Source of the DNA: Planctomycetota bacterium
GTDB taxonomy: Bacteria > Planctomycetota > SBBH01 > JAHFOU01
Direction of reading: 5' to 3'
Assembly: GCA_023261525.1 (NCBI GenBank)
Contig: JAHFOU010000144.1
Span: 1-6,228 of the forward strand
DNA length: 6,228 nt
The position numbers and the translations under genes are program-made. The notes below the pieces were generated by a model, which searched no databases, had not been told where the DNA came from, and saw only the letters and a list, made by a program, of their open reading frames with translations. This document shows positions 1 through 5,949 of the stretch, in pieces; position 1 is the stretch's first letter; each line of letters opens with the position of its first letter.

Positions 1-329
1 TGGAAGCCATTGCCGACGGGATGGTGCTGGCCCGGGCCGTGGAGGACCGGCTCGGCCGCGTCCTGCTGACCAAGGGCGACACCCTCCAGGTCCGCTACCG
101 GGAGAAGTTCCGCGACTGGGGCATCGCGGAGGTCTGGGTGGAAGGCGATGCCGATCCCGCGGCCGACCTGGCCCGGATGGCCCCCGCGGCGCCCGCGGGG
201 CCCGAACTCCAGGCCCTGACCGAGAAGGTGGAGTCCCGCTTCACCGGCTTCGGGGAGGAACATCCCGTGATGCTGGGCCTCAAGCTCCTGGCCCTGAAAC
301 ACCTCTCCGGCGAGCCGACGAAAGCCTGA
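1..329 (+). CDS. Small regulator-associated protein, 5' end at or before window edge
   Basis: The frame is open from the first bases to a TGA at 327-329, giving about 108 visible residues. Bases 1-2 are 'tg', so the true start could be a codon cut by the window edge or lie further upstream. An internal ATG at 21 is a less likely start because the residues before it (EAIADG) fit the conserved motif. The N-terminal part, with GMVLARAV, then GRVLLTKGDTL, then GIAEVWVEG, looks like the small beta-rich module often found ahead of HD-GYP domains in c-di-GMP phosphodiesterase-type regulators. After an Ala/Pro linker, the C-terminal part (about 40 residues) is helical and ends in a region like RFTGFGEEHPVM. 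No catalytic HD domain follows in this frame. The next gene, an HDOD protein, starts one base after the stop, so the two are probably coupled and may work together. The family resemblance is from memory and the precise function is unknown. Confidence 0.7.
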   Translation, partial: EAIADGMVLARAVEDRLGRVLLTKGDTLQVRYREKFRDWGIAEVWVEGDADPAADLARMAPAAPAGPELQALTEKVESRFTGFGEEHPVMLGLKLLALKHLSGEPTKA

Positions 330-330
330 G

Positions 331-1206
331 ATGGCACGCGACCCCGCATTCCTGCAGAAGCTGGTGGAGCGCTCCCCCGACCTGCCCACCCTGCCCGTCG
401 TGCTCGTGCGCGTCCAGCAGGCCCTGGCCGACCCTCGCGTGAGCGCGGCCCGCATCGGGGACATCCTCCACGAGGACCAGGCCCTCACGGCGAAGACCCT
501 CAAGCTGGTGAACTCCGCCTACTACGGTTTCCCCCAGAAGATCAACAGCGTCACTCGGGCCATCGTGATCCTCGGCTTCAGCAAGGTCCGCGAAGTCCTC
601 CTGACCGCCTCGGTCTTCGAGGCCTTCCGCAAGGACGGCGACGGCTCCGCCTTCGACGCCACCGGCTTCTGGATGCATTCCCTGGGGACGGCGGTGGCCT
701 CCCAGGCCGTGGCCCGCCATCTGCGGATGCCGTCCGCCGACGAGGCCTTCGTCGCCGGCCTCCTGCACGACCTCGGGAAGGTCGTCCTGGCCCAGCACCT
801 GAAGCCGGAGTTCCAGCAGGTCGCCGCCCTGACGTCCCAGGAGGGCATTCTGATGGTCCGCGCCGAGGAACGCGTCATGGGCGTGAACCACACGGCCATC
901 GGCCGCTGGCTGGTGGAACGCTGGAACTTCCCGCCCGGCCTGGTGGCTCCCATCCGCTTCCACCACCAGCCCGCCCTGGCCCGGGAGCATCGGGAACTGG
1001 TCCACGCCGTCCACCTGGGCGACATCCTGGCGAGGGCCCTGGAGCTGGGCAACGGGGGCGACGGACGCATCCCCGAGATCGACCCGACGGTCTGGCATCA
1101 GAACAACCTCTCCCTGGCGGCCCTGGACCGCTGCATGGGCGAGACCCTGGAGGGCTTCCGCAAGAGCGGGGCCTTCGTGGACCTCATCCAGGGGAAGGCC
1201 GCATGA
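331..1206 (+). CDS. HDOD domain signalling protein
   Basis: This is a 291-residue protein made almost entirely of one HDOD (HD-related output) domain. Visible landmarks are LPTLP (18-22), DQALTAKTLKLVNSAYYG (49-66), AIVILG (77-82), GLLHDLGK (143-150), a GVNHTAIG segment (184-191) and HH at 211-212. HDOD proteins are cytoplasmic and are usually linked to two-component, c-di-GMP or motility signalling. Many are thought to act as protein-binding outputs, not enzymes. No receiver, GGDEF or membrane segment is present. The ATG follows the preceding stop by one base and has no strong Shine-Dalgarno, which suggests translational coupling. The stop overlaps the next start as ATGA at 1203-1206, tying it to the histidine kinase. 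Residues matching HD metal ligands (H116, H146, D147, H187, H211, H212, D231) all appear present, so residual hydrolase or metal-binding activity cannot be excluded. The domain call is firm; the output is not known. Confidence 0.93.
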   Translation: MARDPAFLQKLVERSPDLPTLPVVLVRVQQALADPRVSAARIGDILHEDQALTAKTLKLVNSAYYGFPQKINSVTRAIVILGFSKVREVLLTASVFEAFRKDGDGSAFDATGFWMHSLGTAVASQAVARHLRMPSADEAFVAGLLHDLGKVVLAQHLKPEFQQVAALTSQEGILMVRAEERVMGVNHTAIGRWLVERWNFPPGLVAPIRFHHQPALAREHRELVHAVHLGDILARALELGNGGDGRIPEIDPTVWHQNNLSLAALDRCMGETLEGFRKSGAFVDLIQGKAA

Positions 1207-2744
1207 GCACGGACCCTCTCGAACCCCTGCTCCAGTTCCGCAAGCGCCTGGACCGCCTTGACCGGGCCCGTTCCGAGACCGAGGCCCTGGCGGAGGCCCC
1301 CCGCCTCCTCGAGGGCCTGATCCCCTTCCGGGCCGCCTGCATCTACCGCCACGCCCCGGCGGCCCACGGCTGGGAGGCGGCCGATACCGGAAGCGCCGAG
1401 GTCCCGGTCCCCCCCAAGGTCCTGGACTGGGCGGCGGCCGGAGGCGAGCCCTGCAGCGTTCCCGTGGAGGGCTCCTCCGTCGGAAAAGGCCCCCTGATCC
1501 GCTCTTTCCTGCTGGCCCCCATCCCCGGGCAGTTCAAGGCCCTGGGGGTGTTGGCCCTGGCCTCGGACCAGGACGCCGGGGAGCTGGACCGCACCGCCAT
1601 CCTCATCCTCAGCCTCCTCGGGCGCGAGCTGGGCCGGGTCCTGGAGAACCTCCGCGTCTACGAGCGCATGCAGCGCCTGCGCGAGCTCCTGGACAACATC
1701 GTGGAGAGCGTGCCTCACGGCATCCTGGCCATCGGGCCGGACGACGCCATCCTGTCCTGCAACCGCAACAGCGAGGTCCTCTTCGGCGTGAAGCGCATCG
1801 AGGTCCTCGGGGAACGCTACCGGGAGGCCCTGCCCAAGCCCCTGGCCGAGGCCCTCTCCGCCCTCATGCTGGATGTCCTGGGCGGCCAGGTCACCCGGGA
1901 CCTGGAGTTCGAGCACACCCTCGCGGGCGGGGAGGCCCTCCCTGTGGGCATCAGCTGCAGCCTCCTGCGCGACAAGGACGGACGCCCCCAGGGCTACCTC
2001 ATGATCTGCCGCGACCTCAGCCTGACCATGGAGGTGCAGAAGCTCCGCGAGCTGGACCGCATGAAGTCCGAGTTCGTGCACACCGTCTCGCACGAGCTCA
2101 AGACCCCGCTGACGGCCATCCTGGGCGGCGCCGAGGTCCTCCAGCTGGAGCGCGACAGCTTCACGGACGACCAGCGCGAGATGCTGGACATCATCGACCA
2201 GGGCGGCCGGCGCCTCCACGCCCTGATCACCGACCTCCTGGACCTCTCCCGCCTGGAGTCCGGGCGGGTGGGGATCGAGCGGGAGGAGACCGAGCTGGGC
2301 CCCGCCCTGACGGAGGCGGCCCAGAACGTCCGCCACAAGAACCCCAAGTGCACGCTCACGATCGACATCGACCCCGCCCTGCCCAAGGTCATGGCGGATG
2401 GGGACAAGCTCAAGCAGGTCTTCGAGAACCTGGTCGGCAACGCCCTCAAGTACTCCCCGGACGGCGGCGAGGTCCGCGCCCGCCTCGCCGTGGAGGGCGA
2501 CAATGTCCGCTTCGCCGTGACCGACCAGGGCATCGGCATCGCCCCCGAGCACATCTCCCAGCTCTTCGAGAAGTTCTTCCGCGTGGACTCCTCGACCACC
2601 GCCAAGATCGAGGGCACCGGCCTGGGCCTGACCATCGTGAAGCACATCGTGGAGCTCCACGGCGGCGAGGTCACGGTCGAGAGCGTCCTCGGCAAGGGCT
2701 CCACCTTCGGTTTCCGCATCCCCCTCGTCGCCCCCGCCACCTAA
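1203..2744 (+). CDS. Soluble GAF-like/PAS sensor histidine kinase
   Basis: This 513-residue protein autophosphorylates on histidine from ATP and would pass phosphate to a response regulator. Domain order is: a divergent GAF-like region (about 20-150, including the SFLLAPI and LGVLALAS strands), a signalling helix (about 140-168), a PAS domain (about 162-275, IVESVPHGILAI onward), HisKA (about 283-352) and HATPase_c (about 395-508). The H-box has phosphoacceptor His297 in SHELKTPLT, and its E298-x-x-T301 pattern is the one linked to phosphatase activity in HisKA kinases, so it may be bifunctional. ATP-site motifs are the N box with N413 (NLVGNALKYS), G1 DQGIGI (441-446), F box FEKFFR (455-460) and G2 GTGLGL (471-476). 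I see no transmembrane helix or signal peptide, so it should sense a cytoplasmic cue. The start is ATG in the ATGA overlap, behind a GGAAGG Shine-Dalgarno at 1193-1198. No receiver domain is fused and no response regulator is in the window. The signal sensed is unknown. Confidence 0.96.
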   Translation: MSTDPLEPLLQFRKRLDRLDRARSETEALAEAPRLLEGLIPFRAACIYRHAPAAHGWEAADTGSAEVPVPPKVLDWAAAGGEPCSVPVEGSSVGKGPLIRSFLLAPIPGQFKALGVLALASDQDAGELDRTAILILSLLGRELGRVLENLRVYERMQRLRELLDNIVESVPHGILAIGPDDAILSCNRNSEVLFGVKRIEVLGERYREALPKPLAEALSALMLDVLGGQVTRDLEFEHTLAGGEALPVGISCSLLRDKDGRPQGYLMICRDLSLTMEVQKLRELDRMKSEFVHTVSHELKTPLTAILGGAEVLQLERDSFTDDQREMLDIIDQGGRRLHALITDLLDLSRLESGRVGIEREETELGPALTEAAQNVRHKNPKCTLTIDIDPALPKVMADGDKLKQVFENLVGNALKYSPDGGEVRARLAVEGDNVRFAVTDQGIGIAPEHISQLFEKFFRVDSSTTAKIEGTGLGLTIVKHIVELHGGEVTVESVLGKGSTFGFRIPLVAPAT

Positions 2745-2750
2745 AAGGAG
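2745..2750 (+). promoter_or_regulatory. Strong Shine-Dalgarno for rsfS
   Basis: AAGGAG begins directly after the TAA stop of the histidine kinase and sits five bases (acttc) before the GTG at 2756. It is the best ribosome-binding site in the window. It fixes the rsfS start, because the reading frame itself stays open far upstream into the kinase gene. Confidence 0.8.
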
Positions 2751-2755
2751 ACTTC

Positions 2756-3169
2756 GTGCACAGCCCCCGACAGACCGCCCTCCTCGCCGCCCGCGCGGCC
2801 GACATCCGCAAGGCCGAGGACGTCCGCATCCTCGACCTGCGCGGCCGCTTCGTGTCCGGCTTCTTCGTGGTGGCCAGCGTGCTCAACCGCCACCAGGCCA
2901 AGGCCATCGCGGAGGACCTCCTCCACCAGGCCAAGGCCGCCGGCCGCACCCACTGCCGGGCCGAGGGGCTGGAGGACGGCACCTGGGTGCTGGTGGACCT
3001 GGGCGACGTGGTGGTCCACCTCTTCGACCCGGAATACCGGAGGTTCTACGACCTGGAACAGCTCTGGGGCGACGCCCGCAAGGTGGCCTGGAAGGCCCTG
3101 AAGGAGGAGCGCGCCAAGGCGAAGCCCAGGACGAAGGCGAAGGCGAGACGTGGCGGCAAGAAGGGTTAA
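2756..3169 (+). CDS. rsfS: Ribosomal silencing factor RsfS
   Basis: This is a 137-residue member of the RsfS/Iojap (DUF143) family. Members bind ribosomal protein uL14 on the large subunit and block joining with the small subunit, lowering translation under nutrient limitation. The family core is clear: DVRILDLRG (22-30), a RHQAKAIAEDL helix (45-55), then EGLEDGTWVLVDLGDVVVHLF (70-90) and RRFYDLEQLWGDA (95-107). The GTG start was chosen because of the AAGGAG five bases before it and because it gives family-like length; the frame is open upstream but only as kinase shadow. Two usual stretches are altered: the segment normally like TDYFVIASGTS reads SGFFVVASVLN. The last 22 or so residues form a Lys/Arg/Ala-rich tail beyond the usual core, perhaps an rRNA-contacting extension. 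rsfS often sits near nadD, proA or rlmH; here it lies between a histidine kinase and argS and overlaps argS by 20 bases. Confidence 0.93.
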   Translation: MHSPRQTALLAARAADIRKAEDVRILDLRGRFVSGFFVVASVLNRHQAKAIAEDLLHQAKAAGRTHCRAEGLEDGTWVLVDLGDVVVHLFDPEYRRFYDLEQLWGDARKVAWKALKEERAKAKPRTKAKARRGGKKG

Positions 3170-4838
3170 GGCCCTCCTCGCGGGGCGCCTCCAGCAGGCC
3201 GTCCGGACCGCCTTCGGGGCGGACGAGCCCGTGGACGCCGCCCAGCTCCAGACCCCGCCGCCCCCTCACGAGGGGGACCTGAGCCTGGGCTGTTTCGCAC
3301 TCTCCAAGAAGCTGAGGAAGCCTCCGGCCGAGATCGCCGCGGCCCTGGCCAAGGCCCTCCCCCCCGAAAAGCCCCTCGCCAAGGTCCAGGCCGTGGGCCC
3401 CTACCTCAACCTGACCCTGGAGGCCGCCGACGTCATCCAGGCCGCCTTCGGCCCGGCCCCGGCGGCGACCGCGACGGGCACCGTCGTCGTGGACTTCTCC
3501 TCCCCCAACATCGCCAAGCACATGGCGGTCTACCACCTGCGCTCCACGATGATCGGAAACGCCCTCTGCCGCATCCACCGGGCCCTGGGCTGGAAGGTCG
3601 TCGGCGTCAACCACCTGGGCGACTGGGGCACCGGCTTCGGCAAGCTCATCGTGGGCTGGAAGCGCTGGTGGGACCCGAGGCAGGAGCCCACGGTCACCGA
3701 CCTCAATGCCCTGTATGTCCGCTTCGGCCAGAAGGCCAAGGCGGACCCGAAGCTGGAAGAGGAGGCCCGGGCCGCCTTCCTGGCCCTGGAGAAGGGCGAC
3801 GGTGAATCCCGCCGGCTGTGGCAGCGCTTCCGGGATACCAGCCTGGGAGAGTTCCAGAAGGTCTACGACCTCCTGGGCGTCTCCTTCGACGAGGTCTCCG
3901 GGGAGAGCGTCTACGAGCCGGACCTGGAGCCGACCATCGCCCTCCTCCGCGCGAAAGGCATGGTCTCGGAAAGCGAAGGCGCCCTGGTCGTCGCCTTACC
4001 GGGGAAGGAAAAGCCCTGTCTGCTCAAAAAGTCCGATGGGGCCACCCTCTACGCCACCCGGGACCTGGCGGCGGCCATCTCCCACCAGAAGCGCCACGCC
4101 TTCACCCGCAAGCTCTACGTGGTGGACGCGGGCCAGTCCCTCCACTTTGTGGAGGTCTTCGCCGTCCTGGCTGCGGCCGGCTTCGAGTGGGCCTCCCGCT
4201 GCGAGCACGTGCCCTTCGGCATCCTGCGCTTCGGGGGCAAGCGCGGCAGGACCCGGGAGGGCGGGGTGGTCCTCCTCAAGGACGTCCTGGACGAGGCGAC
4301 CTCCCGGGCCCTGGAGATCATCCGCAAGAACAGCCCGGACCTGGCCGACGCTCACACCGTGGCCCGCCAGGTCGGGATCGGCGCCGTGGTCTTCAACGAC
4401 CTGAAGAACAAGCGGACCAAGGACATCGACTTCGACTTCGACGAGGCCCTGGCCTTCGAGGGCGAGACCGGGCCCTACGTGCAGTATGCCCACGTCCGCG
4501 CCTGCGGGATCCTGAGGAAGGCGAAGGAGGCCGGGATCGCCCTGGACCCCGCCGCGGACCTCTCGCCTCTGGGCCTGCCGGAGGAGAAGGCCCTGGCCTG
4601 GAGGCTCTCGCTCTGGGGCGAGGCCCTGGAGCGGGCGAGCCGGGAGGCGGAGCCCTCGGTGGTGGCGGGCTACGTCCTGGACCTGGCCAAGGCCCTCCAC
4701 ACCTTCCACTACAAGGTGCCGGTCCTGAAGGCCTCCCCCGCAGAGACGGCGGCGAGACTCAGGCTGATGGATGCGGCCCGCCTCAGGCTGGCCGAGGGCC
4801 TGGCCGTGCTGGGCATCGCGGCGCCGGAGCAGATGTAG
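3150..4838 (+). CDS. argS: Arginyl-tRNA synthetase
   Basis: This 562-residue cytoplasmic class I synthetase charges tRNA-Arg with arginine using ATP, and the length is normal for the family. Parts in order are the N-terminal Add-1 tRNA-binding domain (about 1-95, with GPYLNLTL at 83-90), the Rossmann catalytic domain (about 110-390), and the DALR-type helical anticodon-binding domain (about 440-562, from GPYVQYAHVRA to GLAVLGIAAPEQM). Identifying motifs are SSPNIAK (117-123), NHLGDWGTGFG (154-164), DGATLYATRDLA (297-308) and RTREGGVVLLKDVLDEA (367-383), the last at the KMSKS position. The start is GTG at 3150; an in-frame TGA at 3099-3101 and the lack of any other start between them leave no upstream alternative. 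That start lies inside the end of rsfS, so translation is probably coupled. An oddity is that the HIGH motif reads A126-V-Y-H129, where HVGH is usual, and GDWGTQFG reads GDWGTGFG. The fold is otherwise intact, so I expect an active enzyme. Confidence 0.96.
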   Translation: MAARRVKALLAGRLQQAVRTAFGADEPVDAAQLQTPPPPHEGDLSLGCFALSKKLRKPPAEIAAALAKALPPEKPLAKVQAVGPYLNLTLEAADVIQAAFGPAPAATATGTVVVDFSSPNIAKHMAVYHLRSTMIGNALCRIHRALGWKVVGVNHLGDWGTGFGKLIVGWKRWWDPRQEPTVTDLNALYVRFGQKAKADPKLEEEARAAFLALEKGDGESRRLWQRFRDTSLGEFQKVYDLLGVSFDEVSGESVYEPDLEPTIALLRAKGMVSESEGALVVALPGKEKPCLLKKSDGATLYATRDLAAAISHQKRHAFTRKLYVVDAGQSLHFVEVFAVLAAAGFEWASRCEHVPFGILRFGGKRGRTREGGVVLLKDVLDEATSRALEIIRKNSPDLADAHTVARQVGIGAVVFNDLKNKRTKDIDFDFDEALAFEGETGPYVQYAHVRACGILRKAKEAGIALDPAADLSPLGLPEEKALAWRLSLWGEALERASREAEPSVVAGYVLDLAKALHTFHYKVPVLKASPAETAARLRLMDAARLRLAEGLAVLGIAAPEQM

Positions 4839-4869
4839 CCGACCGGGTTACAATGCGGCTTAGGCAACC
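4839..4869 (+). promoter_or_regulatory. Possible promoter in argS-cytochrome gap
   Basis: This is the only clear intergenic gap in the window. It contains TACAAT at 4849-4854, close to a sigma-70 -10 box, in otherwise GC-rich DNA. No convincing -35 hexamer is seen about 17 bases upstream, which would lie inside the end of argS. A start near 4861 would leave a leader of only about nine bases before the GTG at 4870. A weak stem, AGCCG (4837-4841) with CGGCT (4856-4860), spans the same bases but has no following T-run, so a terminator for argS is not supported. No strong Shine-Dalgarno precedes the cytochrome start. Confidence 0.3.
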
Positions 4870-5949
4870 GTGCATGCGCGTCCCACATCCCGCCTGATCC
4901 TCCTGGCCCTGGCCTCCGTCCTGGCGGAAGCCGCCTACCTCAGCGGCTGTGCCGCCGCCCCCCCCAAGCCGGAGCTCCAGAAGGACCGGCTGGGCTTGTT
5001 CCCGGTCGAGGCCCAGGATCCCCGGGCCGCGAAGTGCGCCACCTGCCACGCCGCGATCGCCGAGCAGTGGTCCGGCTCCTACCACGCCAAGGCCTGGCGG
5101 GATCCCCTCTTCCGGGTCAGCACCCAGAACCGCCAGCAGGCCGAGTGCCTTCCCTGCCATGCCCCCCAGCCCGTCCTGGACCGGCCCTTCGGGGCCCCTC
5201 CGGAGCTCCGCCCAGGCTTCCGGGACGACGGGGTCAGCTGTCTCACCTGCCATGACGTCGGCGCGGGGGATTGCCCCCGGGGCCTACCCGGCCCGCGGCG
5301 GGAGGAGTTGAGGAAGCGCCTGGCCGACCCCCAGTCCTGCGCCTCCTGCCACAACACCACGCACTGGGCCCTGGACGAGTGGAACGCCTGGTCCGGCTCC
5401 AAGGGGCCGAACCGGACCGGCTGCATCGACTGTCACATGCCCACCAAGACCATCATCCCCTGGGAAGGCGCCGAGCCCCGCCTCGTGAGGAGCCATGCCT
5501 TCCCTTCCTGGCAGAGTCCGGCGTTCGTCATGGGCTCCCTCGACTGCTCGGCAGACGTGAACGGGACTCAACTGACCCTCACCATGAAGAACCTGGTCGG
5601 CCACAAGTTTCCCGGCGAGGTCCCGACCCGCAAGCTCATCGTCATCGTGCAGGGGGAGGGCGGCCCGGATCAGGATCCCCTGGATCAGCGGGAGGAGTAT
5701 TGCCGCCCCCCCAAGAACGGGCCGGTCGGCATCCCGGACACCCGGCTCAAACCGGACGAGAAACGCCAGCTCAACACCCCACTTCCGCCCGGGATCCTTC
5801 GTGTGGAGGTGCGCGTCCTGTTCCAGGCCATCCCCTTGACGCCGGAGGACGAGTGCCTCTGCCTGTTCCGTCGCGCCTTCACCAAGGATCCTGCAACCGG
5901 AACCTGGACGCCGCTGGCGGACCGCCCTATTTCAGGGAGGAAGCCCTGA
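4870..5949 (+). CDS. Pentahaem c-type cytochrome lipoprotein
   Basis: This 359-residue predicted exported electron carrier has five CxxCH haem-binding motifs: CATCH (56-60), CLPCH (93-97), CLTCH (124-128), CASCH (157-161) and CIDCH (185-189). The N-terminus has a short basic region (to R8), a hydrophobic stretch (9-24) and a lipobox L24-S-G-C27, so it is probably lipid-anchored outside the cytoplasmic membrane, with Cys27 as the first mature residue. The pattern CATCHAAIAEQWSGSYHAKAW resembles the cytochrome c-554-like multihaem group. Residues after about 220 have no haem motif and look beta-rich; NLVGHKFPGEVPTRK (241-255) matches a segment common at the C-terminus of these proteins. The start is GTG: an in-frame TAG at 4861-4863 lies just upstream and no other good start precedes the signal peptide. 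Redox partner and substrate are unknown. It could be a respiratory or metal-reduction electron carrier, or a small-molecule reductase. Its 3' end overlaps the convergent HEAT gene. Confidence 0.9.
   Translation: MHARPTSRLILLALASVLAEAAYLSGCAAAPPKPELQKDRLGLFPVEAQDPRAAKCATCHAAIAEQWSGSYHAKAWRDPLFRVSTQNRQQAECLPCHAPQPVLDRPFGAPPELRPGFRDDGVSCLTCHDVGAGDCPRGLPGPRREELRKRLADPQSCASCHNTTHWALDEWNAWSGSKGPNRTGCIDCHMPTKTIIPWEGAEPRLVRSHAFPSWQSPAFVMGSLDCSADVNGTQLTLTMKNLVGHKFPGEVPTRKLIVIVQGEGGPDQDPLDQREEYCRPPKNGPVGIPDTRLKPDEKRQLNTPLPPGILRVEVRVLFQAIPLTPEDECLCLFRRAFTKDPATGTWTPLADRPISGRKP

Noticed and set aside
280..1098. A 272-codon minus-strand frame opposite the HDOD gene
   Set aside because: Same low-complexity composition and no domain; it is a shadow of the HDOD coding sequence.
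1098..2660. A 520-codon open frame on the minus strand opposite the histidine kinase
   Set aside because: Its translation is low-complexity (rich in Gly, Ala, Leu, Val, Asp, His) with no recognisable domain, and it mirrors a firmly identified kinase. GC-rich third positions remove stop codons on the opposite strand.
2348..2755. An upstream extension of the rsfS frame to an ATG inside the kinase gene
   Set aside because: The extension encodes Arg/Pro/His-rich shadow sequence, whereas the GTG at 2756 has an ideal Shine-Dalgarno and gives the normal RsfS length.
3996..4709. A 237-codon minus-strand frame opposite argS
   Set aside because: No recognisable motif; complementary to conserved ArgS catalytic and anticodon-binding codons.
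4837..4860. A short inverted repeat after argS as an intrinsic terminator
   Set aside because: The stem is only five pairs with a 14-base loop and no T-run follows.
3818..4897. A 359-codon plus-strand frame inside and past argS
   Set aside because: The translation is Gly/Arg/Pro-rich with no motif and runs out of frame with the well-conserved ArgS protein.
4853..4897. ATG at 4853 (and 4874) as the start of the gene after argS
   Set aside because: Both are in a frame that ends in TGA at 4895-4897; the signal peptide and haem motifs are in the frame of the GTG at 4870.
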